64,000 nucleotides of DNA from Aeoliella mucimassa (lineage in GTDB: Bacteria > Planctomycetota > Planctomycetia > Pirellulales > Lacipirellulaceae). Under the pieces are notes generated by a model, which was given only the letters and a program-made list of their open reading frames with translations, was not told where the DNA came from and did no database searches. Within the stretch, counting starts at the first letter, position 1. Each line of letters opens with the position of its first letter. The DNA is taken from assembly GCF_007748035.1 (NCBI RefSeq), contig NZ_CP036278.1, positions 3,224,001 through 3,288,000 of the forward strand, read 5' to 3'. The translations under genes and the position numbers were made by a program. This document shows, in pieces, positions 54,314 to 62,591 of this stretch.

Positions 54314-54392
54314 CGGCTTGTCGCTTGTTAGACGGGGATTTCTTGCGGCTGTAAGCTTGTTAATCAATGCTTTTGTGAGTAACGCTCCATGA

Positions 54393-55082
54393 CTAAATCT
54401 CGAAGTGAAATCCTTTCTTGGTAAGTCGGTCGTAGGCCCGTTTGTCGAAGCGGTAGAGCCGTGCGGCGCGGTGGGCAACGTCTTTTTCGATCTCCGAGGT
54501 TTCTTTCAAGATGCCCATCGCGAGCACTTTCTTGCGGAAGTTGCGTTTATCGAGCTCACGGTCGAGAATCACCTCGTACAAGTGCTGCAACTGGCGTAGC
54601 GTGAACCGCTCGGGCAACAGCTCGAAACCGATCGGTTGGTAACGTACTTTGCCGCGCAGCCGTTCGTAGGCGGTCTCGAGTATCTGCTCGTGATCGAACG
54701 CCAGCTTGGGTAAATCATTCAGGTCGAACCAGGCGGCGTTGCGGGCGTCGGTGCTCGCTTGTACGTGATGACCTTCAAGGTTTACCAACGCGTAGTAGGC
54801 GACGGTCACCACCCGCTCTCGCGGATCGCGCTCGACGCTACCAAACGTATAAAGTTGCTCGAGATAGATCTGATTGAGACCAGTCTCTTCGCTCAACTCC
54901 CGGCGGGCGGCTTCGTCGAGTGGTTCGTCGACGCGGACAAATCCCCCCGGCAGCGCCCACTCTCCCTCGAACGGCGGCAAATCGCGCTCGATCAGCATCA
55001 CCTGCAGCGCCTGCTCGTCGAGCCCGAATACGACAATGTCGACCGTCAACGCCGCGCGGGCGAACTCATAGGTGTAAGCCAT
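54393..55082 (-). CDS. nrtR: NrtR-like NUDIX/winged-helix regulator of NAD metabolism
   Basis: A 229-residue protein. The start ATG 55082 ([12 protein letters not shown]) removes 16 unlikely upstream residues. A NUDIX domain ([24 protein letters not shown]) binds ADP-ribose in NrtR proteins, and the C-terminal winged helix ([28 protein letters not shown]) binds DNA. NrtR represses NAD salvage genes. Here it leads pncA, the NADAR gene and kptA, and matching palindromes lie before it and before pncB. A plain NUDIX hydrolase is unlikely because of the C-terminal domain. Confidence 0.93.
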   Translation of the reverse strand: MAYTYEFARAALTVDIVVFGLDEQALQVMLIERDLPPFEGEWALPGGFVRVDEPLDEAARRELSEETGLNQIYLEQLYTFGSVERDPRERVVTVAYYALVNLEGHHVQASTDARNAAWFDLNDLPKLAFDHEQILETAYERLRGKVRYQPIGFELLPERFTLRQLQHLYEVILDRELDKRNFRKKVLAMGILKETSEIEKDVAHRAARLYRFDKRAYDRLTKKGFHFEI

Positions 55083-55094
55083 GCTATGCTCCTT

Positions 55095-55111
55095 GGTGTA
55101 TGATGTACACC
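55095..55111. promoter_or_regulatory. candidate NrtR operator before nrtR
   Basis: GGTGTATGATGTACACC is a palindrome (GGTGTA, 5-base centre, TACACC) 12 bases before the nrtR start. The same half-sites recur before pncB at 56683-56699, so they likely form a shared NrtR site. Confidence 0.65.
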
Positions 55112-55117
55112 ACCATA

Positions 55118-55130
55118 GTGTTGTTAACAC
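55118..55130. promoter_or_regulatory. second palindrome before nrtR
   Basis: GTGTT and AACAC flank three bases in a 13-bp dyad next to the first site. It could be a second operator or overlap the promoter. Confidence 0.4.
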
Positions 55131-55203
55131 ACGAAGTCAATTCGATGTTCACTGTTTTTGCAACGCTTTCTGTTGATGGAACCCTTCAAGGCAAGAACGG
55201 GGA

Positions 55204-56664
55204 CTAGCTCGCTGAACCCCAGCGGCGGTCGCGAATCATTTGCTCGCGCAATTCGTGCAGCCCGATTTCGAGTCCCACTGGGTACTCGTGCGGATTCATC
55301 AGCCGGCGGACGCTTGGGTGCAGCCGCGCGAGCTCGGTGGTCGCCCGCGATCGGCTCTCGTGAATCGACTCGGGACGGGAAACCAGGTCTCCTCCCCGCA
55401 GCACTGGCACCAGCAAATCGGTGCTAGTAGCCTCAGGAGGAAAGTGTTTGCGACGGTTTGCATCCTTGACGTCGACAATGCTCTCGCGGGAGTCGATGCC
55501 GGAAGTTTCGTCGTAAATCATGTCGCCGACCAAGGTGCCTTGCTGCTCGAACCGCCGGACCTGCAACACGCCTGGAATCGTGGTCTTGGCGGTTTGTTCC
55601 GATAGTTTCAGCTTTGGTTGCCAGCTACCATCGGGCTGCTGCATGGCTCCGAGCTTGTAGACTCCCCCGAGGGCGGGTTGGTCGTAGGCAGTTGCGAGCT
55701 TTGTGCCGACTCCCCACACGGCAATCTTGGCCCCCTGCCCTTTCAGGCTTTCGATGATGTGCTCGTCCAAATCGTTCGAGGCGACGATCGTCGCCTGGGG
55801 AAAGCCCCCTGCGTCGAGCATCTTACGGGCTTCGATGCTCAAGTAGGCCAGGTCGCCAGAATCGAGCCGAATGCCCACCATCTCGTGCCCACGCTCGCGA
55901 AGCCGTTTGCCGATTTCGACCGCGTGCCGCACTCCATCGAGCGTGTCGTAAGTATCGACCAGGAACACGCAGTTGTTCGGCATCGCTTCGGCGTAGCCGG
56001 CGAACGATTCGAGTTCGTCGTCGAACGACATCACCCAACTGTGGGCGTGGGTACCTTTGACGGGGATGCCGAACTGCTTGCCAGCCAGCACGTTGGAAGT
56101 AGCCGCACAACCGCCGAGATAAGCCGCCCGACTGGCTGCCAATCCGCCATCGACTCCCTGGGCTCGTCGCAAACCGAACTCGAGCACTGGCTCGCCGGCC
56201 GTGACTCCGCTGATGCGCGACGCTTTGGTCGCGATGAGCGTTTGGAAATTGATGATGTTCAGCAGCGCGGTTTCCAAAAGCTGACATTGGAGAATCGGCC
56301 CGCGAACCCGCACCAGCGGCTCTTGGGCGAAAGCCAAAGTGCCTTCGGGCATGGCATCCACATCGCACGTTAAACGCAATTCGGCCAGGTACTCCAGAAA
56401 GCCGGCATCGAACAACGGACGATCGTCGTTACCGGTGAGCGTCGCCAGGTAGTCGATGTCGGACGACTCGAATCGAAACGACTGCAGGAAGTCGATGGCC
56501 GGCGCCAGTCCGGCCGCGATGGCGTACCCACCGGCGAACGGAGGTTTGCGGAAAAAGAGATGGAACACCGCGTGCTGCTCGCTTCGCTGCAGCTTCCAAT
56601 AGCCGAACGCCATGGTGAGCTGGTAAAGATCAGTAAGCAGCGCTAATCCGGTAGGAGTCGTCAT
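55204..56664 (-). CDS. pncB: nicotinate phosphoribosyltransferase
   Basis: A 486-residue type of nicotinate phosphoribosyltransferase. It shows [15 protein letters not shown] at the start, the [19 protein letters not shown] helix, [14 protein letters not shown]-type motif (EFGLRRAQG), [10 protein letters not shown] near residue 210, and [14 protein letters not shown]. It makes nicotinate mononucleotide from nicotinate and PRPP, the second step of NAD salvage. A matching NrtR palindrome lies 19 bases upstream of the ATG. It ends 93 bases before the palindromes of nrtR. Confidence 0.96.
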   Translation of the reverse strand: MTTPTGLALLTDLYQLTMAFGYWKLQRSEQHAVFHLFFRKPPFAGGYAIAAGLAPAIDFLQSFRFESSDIDYLATLTGNDDRPLFDAGFLEYLAELRLTCDVDAMPEGTLAFAQEPLVRVRGPILQCQLLETALLNIINFQTLIATKASRISGVTAGEPVLEFGLRRAQGVDGGLAASRAAYLGGCAATSNVLAGKQFGIPVKGTHAHSWVMSFDDELESFAGYAEAMPNNCVFLVDTYDTLDGVRHAVEIGKRLRERGHEMVGIRLDSGDLAYLSIEARKMLDAGGFPQATIVASNDLDEHIIESLKGQGAKIAVWGVGTKLATAYDQPALGGVYKLGAMQQPDGSWQPKLKLSEQTAKTTIPGVLQVRRFEQQGTLVGDMIYDETSGIDSRESIVDVKDANRRKHFPPEATSTDLLVPVLRGGDLVSRPESIHESRSRATTELARLHPSVRRLMNPHEYPVGLEIGLHELREQMIRDRRWGSAS

Positions 56665-56682
56665 CGTTGGGCCTCGCTAGTT

Positions 56683-56699
56683 AGTGTCATTATTACACC
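56683..56699. promoter_or_regulatory. candidate NrtR operator before pncB
   Basis: AGTGTCATTATTACACC reads on the minus strand as GGTGTA...ACACT, matching the operator-like palindrome before nrtR in both half-sites and in length (17 bases). It is 19 bases upstream of the pncB start. Confidence 0.65.
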
Positions 56700-57110
56700 A
56701 TCATCGGACGCCGCAAGTCCCAGCGGCCAACTCTTTCGCAGAACCAGCTCGGTAAACGACGCCGGCTGCCGTTGCTGAGCGACGATTGTGCCCCCACTTT
56801 CGTTGTGCCCCCAAAACCCGGAAATCGATGCGCGGGGCGAAATCTTCGTCGATCGCCTCGCTCGTAACCTTTGGCCACTAAAGGGGTTAGCGATATGGCT
56901 CATGACGTAAGTCTCCAAGTGTGCCCCCAGGGTGGGGGCTTTATCGGCACTTTTAGCGGGCGATTTCGCCCCACTCGACCGTGGTGATCTCACCGTGAGA
57001 CCACCCAACGTTCGTACACCTATTAGAGCAATTCGTCGGCTGATTACCACAACGATTTATGGCCATTTCATCCCGGTAAATCGGGGAATGTGCTTGACTC
57101 GAATGGGTGG
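56700..57110. other. intergenic region with a G/C hairpin
   Basis: About 410 bases between pncB and the pectinesterase fusion. GCCCCCA (56923-56929) and TGGGGGC (56933-56939) form a tight 7-bp stem with a 3-base loop followed by TTTAT on the plus strand. TTGTGCCCCC is repeated twice near 56785-56813. No gene is seen; open frames here have no domain. Confidence 0.45.
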
Positions 57111-59435
57111 CTAGCGAGGAGTTTTCTGCGGCCGAATGGTCACGTGCTCCATCGAAATCGAGCCGGCGTGCTCGATGACCTCGGTCGCCGAGATGCCTGC
57201 GAACTCGCAGTTGGCGAAGCGGATATTGTCGATGATCGCACCTTCGTACCCGCGGACGTACATCACGCGAGGGCTGGCGGTGCTGGTGACGTTTTGCAGT
57301 TCGATATTCCGCACGATCGCCTGATGCGGGCCGTTCGGACCTTCTTCGTACAGCAGGTCGATCGTCAGCACGGCTTCGGCCACCTGGCCGATTTGCACGT
57401 TCCGCATGAAGACGTTCTCAAGCACCCCGCCCCGTTCGGCGTTGTTCTTGAAACGCAGCGCCCGATCGAGGTGCGGGCTATCCATCTGGCAATCTTCGAC
57501 CCACACGTTGCGAATGTCTCCCGAGCACTCCGATCCGAGCACCACCCCACCATGGCCGTCCTTCATGGTACATCGGCGGACGATGATGTTCTCGCTAGGC
57601 ACATCGACACGGCGGCCATCGTTGTTACGGCCCGACTTGATGGCAATGCAGTCGTCGCCGGTATCAAACAAGGTATCCTCGATCAACACGTCGCGACACG
57701 ACTCCGGATCGCAGCCATCGCTGTTCGCTCCGTGACTCTCGATGGTCACCCCGCGTACGGTGATACTCTGCGAGAGCACGGGGTGGATCACCCACATCGG
57801 CGACCGCACGATGGTGACTCCTTCGATGAGTACGTTCTGGCATCGATACGGCTGAATAAAATTGGGTCGCAGGTAATGCCCCGCGCCGAACACGCGCTCG
57901 GAGACAGGTTTGCCTGTGGTGCCATACTCCACCAGCGCGTTGCGATCCTTCACTTGCAGCGCCGGACCCCGTTTGCGAAGCGCTGGGTCCTTGGGGTTCC
58001 ACGCCCACCAGGTTTCGTGAGTGGCCCCGCCGTCGAGGGTGCCTTGGCCGGTGATGGCGATGTTTTGTTGCTCGAACGCATAGATCAGCGGCGAGTAGTT
58101 CATGCACTCGGTCCCCTCCCACCGAGTAAACACAAGCGGGTACTCGTCGAGGTCGAACACCCACTCGAGCGTCGCCTGCTGTTCAAGATGCAGATTCACG
58201 TTGCTACGAAGCACGAGCGCGCCGGTCGGCCAGGTGCCCGCTGGCACCACCACGCGTCCCCCACCCGCTTCGTGGCAAGCGTCGATCGCCTGCTGAATTG
58301 CAGCGGTACAACGTTCGCCAAGCTTCGCCCCGTACTGGGTGATATCGAAGCGACGATTTGGGAACGTTGGGGCTTCGATCCGGTCGAGCACCGACTGCAT
58401 ATCGCTCCAGCCACGCGGGGTGAAGCTTGCCTTCGCTCGATCGGCCTCTGGATTCCACCCATCGTCGCCAGACAACACGTTGGTCATGGTAAGTTGCTCC
58501 GCCTGATCGTTGTTGAGCTGTGTTGCCCAAGTGACTCGCTCTTCGCCGGCCGCTCCAGGTCCGCTATTCTGATACTCACTATACCGCACGGTCGATTCGC
58601 GGGCGGGGTCGCTCCAATTGTGCCACCCCTCGGGGCGTATGGATTCGGAGAGCTCACACTGCAGGAAGCATGTCATCGCATGGCTTCGCCAGGGCCGCCC
58701 GAGGTAGGCCCGCACGTCTGGCTCGCTGGTGACTCGGCAACGGTGAAACACGAACCCGTAGGATTGCTCTTGGGGCGTGGAGGCGGCAGTGATGTAGCCG
58801 CTGCCGCGAAGGTGGATGTCGCACGCTTCGAACCACGCCGTCGCGGCGCCGAAGATGAAATCGACATGGCCCTCAATACGACAACGCTCGAAATAAGCGC
58901 GACCGCGATTCAAGAGGAGCGTATCTTGCCAACCGAGAAACTGGCAGTCGCGAAACACCAGCTTGTCGCCATCGGTCCGCATCGCGAGCGCCTGACTCCC
59001 CGGCCCTGCAGAGTTCTGAATGGTGAGTTGTGCGAACTCGCAACGCTCTCCATCTACCTGTAAGGTCGGCGTGCGGAACGTACCGAGCGGCTGGCCATCG
59101 TCGCCCAAACTCTTGGCATTCAAATGGTAGGTGAGAATCGTGGAGCTGGCCTCCTCGCCAACAATTCGCAGGTTACCCCGCTCGCGCTGGATGTAGACTC
59201 GCTCGTTGTAGGTACCAGGCTTCACAAGGATCACCCACGCGGGCCCCGCAGGGCGGTACGGCGCGGCATACACCGCATCTTGGATCGATGTGTAGTCACC
59301 GGAACCATCGGCTGCTACGACTGCGTCGGCTGGTGGTGTGCGATCTTCCGGGGCACGATTGGTCTGGGCGAAGCAGTTACTTGCAATACCGGCAAGGACT
59401 ATGAGAAAGACGAGTCGGCAACGATTGGTTTGCAT
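57111..59435 (-). CDS. pectinesterase (CE8) fused to polygalacturonase (GH28)
   Basis: A 774-residue exported enzyme. After a signal peptide (MQTNRCRLVFLIVLAGIASN, site near FAQ) comes a carbohydrate esterase 8 domain to about residue 310: GTYNERVYI, FLGWQDTLLL, VDFIFGAATAW and YLGRPWRSH carry the catalytic Asp/Gln residues. Residues 365-770 form a GH28 right-handed helix with HGANSDGCDPESC (NSDG in place of NTDG), DTGDDCIAIKSG and DGHGGVVLGSE, all catalytic. The fusion would de-methylate pectin and cut it in one protein. An esterase gene lies 36 bases upstream, on the same strand. Confidence 0.94.
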   Translation of the reverse strand: MQTNRCRLVFLIVLAGIASNCFAQTNRAPEDRTPPADAVVAADGSGDYTSIQDAVYAAPYRPAGPAWVILVKPGTYNERVYIQRERGNLRIVGEEASSTILTYHLNAKSLGDDGQPLGTFRTPTLQVDGERCEFAQLTIQNSAGPGSQALAMRTDGDKLVFRDCQFLGWQDTLLLNRGRAYFERCRIEGHVDFIFGAATAWFEACDIHLRGSGYITAASTPQEQSYGFVFHRCRVTSEPDVRAYLGRPWRSHAMTCFLQCELSESIRPEGWHNWSDPARESTVRYSEYQNSGPGAAGEERVTWATQLNNDQAEQLTMTNVLSGDDGWNPEADRAKASFTPRGWSDMQSVLDRIEAPTFPNRRFDITQYGAKLGERCTAAIQQAIDACHEAGGGRVVVPAGTWPTGALVLRSNVNLHLEQQATLEWVFDLDEYPLVFTRWEGTECMNYSPLIYAFEQQNIAITGQGTLDGGATHETWWAWNPKDPALRKRGPALQVKDRNALVEYGTTGKPVSERVFGAGHYLRPNFIQPYRCQNVLIEGVTIVRSPMWVIHPVLSQSITVRGVTIESHGANSDGCDPESCRDVLIEDTLFDTGDDCIAIKSGRNNDGRRVDVPSENIIVRRCTMKDGHGGVVLGSECSGDIRNVWVEDCQMDSPHLDRALRFKNNAERGGVLENVFMRNVQIGQVAEAVLTIDLLYEEGPNGPHQAIVRNIELQNVTSTASPRVMYVRGYEGAIIDNIRFANCEFAGISATEVIEHAGSISMEHVTIRPQKTPR

Positions 59436-59471
59436 GATAAGAATTAGGTATAGAAGAGGTGATTAGAAAAG

Positions 59472-60374
59472 CTACAGGTGCTTACCAAGCCATTCACGCA
59501 GCTTGCGTTTGTACCCTTCGTCGAACTGGTCCCACTCCGACTGGCGGTGCGGGGCTCCTTCGATGCGGTATAGCTCGCACGGTACGTCCCACCGCTGCTC
59601 GGCGATCTTTTGCTGGATGTGTACCGACTGCTGGAGGGGGACACTGCGATCGGCGCTACCATGGATCAGCAGTATCGGTGGCATCTTGTCGTGCAGGTAG
59701 TTGATCGGCGACGCCTCGTAGAGTCGCTGCAAAGTGATTGCCAGCGACTCGTCCTGCTCGCAGTTCATCAAGTCTCGCAGGGCTTTGCTAGGCCCGCTGC
59801 GGCGGCCGAGATCTTCGAGAAAGTCGGTAGTCGGCGCCAGACCGATGAGTCCCTTAAGTCGGTGCGGACTGGTATCGCGTATGGCCGCCCAGAACGCCAG
59901 TTGCCCGCCGGCCGAGTAGCCAAGTATCGCGATGCGATCAGGGTCCCCGCCATACTCCGCGATGTGATCCTTGGTCCAGGCGACTCCGTCTTGCACGTCG
60001 TCCAAGCAAGCTGGCCAACGATGCTGGGGGCTCAAGCGATACTCGAGCGACACGTAGATGCACCCCGCTTGGGTGAGTGTCTCGAGCACCGGGGCGATCA
60101 TCGTCTTACGATCGCCAGATCCCCATCCCCCGCCATGCACGACGATGACCACCGGCAACGAGCGATCTGCCGACTCGCTGGCTTCCTTGGTCTCGACCTG
60201 CTCAGGCACCACCACGTCGAGCAGCAACTCCTCGTCGCCCACCTGCTTGTAGGTCAGTGTGGTCACAGTGGGTTCGGCCGTTGCTGGCTGCGCAGTTGCG
60301 AGTAACAACACGAGTGCGCACCCCTGGATCAAACGCTGCCATCGCTCTGCTATATACAAAGTGAGTGAAGCCAT
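59472..60374 (-). CDS. exported alpha/beta-hydrolase esterase
   Basis: A 300-residue hydrolase with a signal peptide of about 33 residues. Oxyanion motif VVIVVHGGGWGSGD, nucleophile elbow ILGYSAGGQLA, and a late Asp/His region (LLIHGSADRSVPLQQ and GAPHRQSEW) form a complete triad of the BD-FAE/acetyl-xylan-esterase type. It is transcribed with the pectinesterase-polygalacturonase downstream and probably removes acetyl or feruloyl groups from plant or algal polysaccharide. The exact substrate is not readable. Confidence 0.9.
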   Translation of the reverse strand: MASLTLYIAERWQRLIQGCALVLLLATAQPATAEPTVTTLTYKQVGDEELLLDVVVPEQVETKEASESADRSLPVVIVVHGGGWGSGDRKTMIAPVLETLTQAGCIYVSLEYRLSPQHRWPACLDDVQDGVAWTKDHIAEYGGDPDRIAILGYSAGGQLAFWAAIRDTSPHRLKGLIGLAPTTDFLEDLGRRSGPSKALRDLMNCEQDESLAITLQRLYEASPINYLHDKMPPILLIHGSADRSVPLQQSVHIQQKIAEQRWDVPCELYRIEGAPHRQSEWDQFDEGYKRKLREWLGKHL

Positions 60375-60776
60375 CGTTCTTTCGATCCTGGAGTAGAGTC
60401 ACGGTTGCCAACCAAGGCGGACCTGTTGAGGAGTGTCGCTGCCAATAGCGAGACGTCATTGTCGCATAGGAGCCCCACCAGTCGCAACGCGCTGTCTGCT
60501 GCTACGTCGTTCTTATAAGCAAACAAGATGCGTACCGCACGCGAGTCTGTTTCAATCAAATTCCTCAGTATTTCGCAAATTGACCAGTCGATAAACTGCC
60601 AATCTCGAATTGGTCACATCACCCAATGCATACCCACGATTCATCGGCATCCTGATCGGCGACTTTGCTATACTGGCGAGCCGCTTGTTCGTGATCACTG
60701 TATGTGTTCTCTTCTTCTCCGCTTTCCTCATGCGGATCGCATGGTGGGAGCCCTTTACCGACTGGCAGGTTACCTG
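60375..60776. other. divergent intergenic region
   Basis: About 400 bases between the divergent esterase and fucosidase genes. TATACT at 60669-60674 is a possible -10 for the fucosidase, but no good -35 matches. No gene is seen. Confidence 0.4.
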
Positions 60777-62480
60777 ATGCTACGATGCCTTGCGTTTCAG
60801 CCGATCGTTTCCCGCTTTAACCTCAAATGCCTTGTCACTTCGATGGTGAGTTCGCTGGTCGCGATCTCTTCTGCGATGGCTCAGGTCGACGTTGATAGCT
60901 TCCCCGAAGCGAAGCTCGATTTTCCGATTGCCGATGGTCCTTTCGAGCCGACTTGGGAGTCGATCGACGAGCATCATCCGGGCGAGGTCCCTTGGTTCCG
61001 CGAAGCGAAGGTCGGCATCTGGATTCACTGGGGGCCTCAAGCTGCGGGAGAGTCGGGCGACTGGTACGCGAAGCATATGTACCTGGAAGACCACTCGGCA
61101 GCAGCGAACCATCGCGAGCGGTTTGGCCATCCCTCGGAGTTTGGGTACAAAGACGTGCTGAATCAGTGGAAGGCCGAGAAATTCGACGCCGAGCGTCTGA
61201 TGGACTGCTTTCATCAGGCGGGTTTTCGCTACGCGGTGATCATGGGCGTGCACCATGACAACTACGATTTGTGGGATTCGAAATACCAGCCATGGAACTC
61301 CACCCGCATAGGCCCGAAGCGGGACATTCTAAAAGAGTGGGTCGACGCAGCACGCTCGCATCAGATGCGCTACGGGGTGACGTTTCACCATGAGTATACC
61401 TGGTGGTGGTGGCAACCCGCGTTCGGTGCGGACACCAATGGCCCGCTGGCTGGGGTTCCGTACGACGGCAACCTTACCGCGGCCGATGGTAAAGGGACCT
61501 GGTGGGATGGACTTGACCCGAAGGATTTGTATGGCATTCCGCTCACAGGATATCCCGCCTACGAACCGATTCACCTGATCGCCCACGGCCGCCAGGGCAT
61601 TTTCGATCACCATCAGGAGTATGCTCGGCAGTACGCGACGCAGTGGGCGCTGCGGATCATGGATGTGATCGACAAGTACGATCCCGACTTCATCTATACC
61701 GACGGCAACTCCACGCAGCCTTTTAGCGGCAAACGGAGCGGTTCGGGCTGGAAGTGCGACGCCGCCCAGCGGGTGGTCGCCCACTACTTTAATCGCACGC
61801 TTGAGCGACGAGGCGACATCGATACGTTTGCCATCGTCAAGTTCAGCCGCCCACAGCACGGGCTGGCCTCGACCAGCGAAAGCCGGGTGTCGGGCGGGAT
61901 CAACAGCTCGCGAATGTGGATGGGCGAGCGGGCCATCGGCAGCTGGTTCTACGCGCCCGACTTTGTGTACGACAGCGGTTCGGTGATTCACTCGCTGCTC
62001 GAGTACGTGTCGCGCGATGGCAACTTTGCTCTCTCGGTGCCACTGACGCCGGAGGGGGAACTTACCGCCGAGGCGACCACGATGCTCGAAGAGTTTGGCG
62101 CCTGGATGAAGATCAACGGTCAAGGCATCTATGGCAGTTCGGCTGCTTTCACGTTCGGCGAAGGCTCGCACCAGTTACCCGGCGGGGGACTCAATCAGAA
62201 AACGGCTGACTATGAGTTCACCACCGAGGACTTCCGCTTCACCAAAGGCAAAGATGGTGCCTTGTACGTCTGGTGCATGACCGTACCAGACGATCTCGAA
62301 TGCCTGAAGATTCGATCGCTGGGAACCTCGCGTAAAGGAGTGTCGCCCCCTCCCAAGAGTGTCGAACTGCTCGGCAGCGATGCTCCCGTAACCTGGAAGG
62401 CGACCGGAGACGCCCTAGAGATTACGTGCCCGATGATGAAAGAGTTTCGCACGGCAGTAGGATTCCGCGTGCAGTACTAA
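60777..62480 (+). CDS. alpha-L-fucosidase (GH29)
   Basis: A 567-residue GH29 enzyme. The start is uncertain: ATG 60777 (MLRCLAFQP) gives a usable signal segment ending near SSAMAQ, while longer frames to 60528 look non-coding. Family features: WFREAKVGIWIHWGPQA, HHDNYDLWDSKYQPWNS (active-site HXD-type motif), and DFIYTDGNS, which contains the nucleophile Asp region. The C-terminal domain is a beta-sandwich. It removes terminal fucose from glycans or algal polysaccharides. It is transcribed divergently from the pectin genes, which suggests a shared carbohydrate diet. Confidence 0.93.
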   Translation: MLRCLAFQPIVSRFNLKCLVTSMVSSLVAISSAMAQVDVDSFPEAKLDFPIADGPFEPTWESIDEHHPGEVPWFREAKVGIWIHWGPQAAGESGDWYAKHMYLEDHSAAANHRERFGHPSEFGYKDVLNQWKAEKFDAERLMDCFHQAGFRYAVIMGVHHDNYDLWDSKYQPWNSTRIGPKRDILKEWVDAARSHQMRYGVTFHHEYTWWWWQPAFGADTNGPLAGVPYDGNLTAADGKGTWWDGLDPKDLYGIPLTGYPAYEPIHLIAHGRQGIFDHHQEYARQYATQWALRIMDVIDKYDPDFIYTDGNSTQPFSGKRSGSGWKCDAAQRVVAHYFNRTLERRGDIDTFAIVKFSRPQHGLASTSESRVSGGINSSRMWMGERAIGSWFYAPDFVYDSGSVIHSLLEYVSRDGNFALSVPLTPEGELTAEATTMLEEFGAWMKINGQGIYGSSAAFTFGEGSHQLPGGGLNQKTADYEFTTEDFRFTKGKDGALYVWCMTVPDDLECLKIRSLGTSRKGVSPPPKSVELLGSDAPVTWKATGDALEITCPMMKEFRTAVGFRVQY

Positions 62481-62521
62481 CGCAATCAGAAGAGCCATTT
62501 CCTCGGGGGAAATCAAAAGAG

Positions 62522-62578
62522 ACTGCTCGCGCACGGCTGGCACAAGCTTGGAAATGCCGAATGCCGTGCGCGAACAGT
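62522..62578. terminator. bidirectional terminator-like inverted repeat
   Basis: ACTGCTCGCGCACGGC (62522-62537) pairs with GCCGTGCGCGAACAGT (62563-62578), 16 bases with one mismatch, loop of 25. It sits between two converging genes. No clear T-run follows, so the termination role is inferred. Confidence 0.6.
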
Positions 62579-62591
62579 GATGATGGCCGAC

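Noticed and set aside
57090-59063. 657-codon plus-strand frame opposite the pectinesterase fusion
   Set aside because: Shadow frame; His/Arg-rich composition and no recognisable motif.
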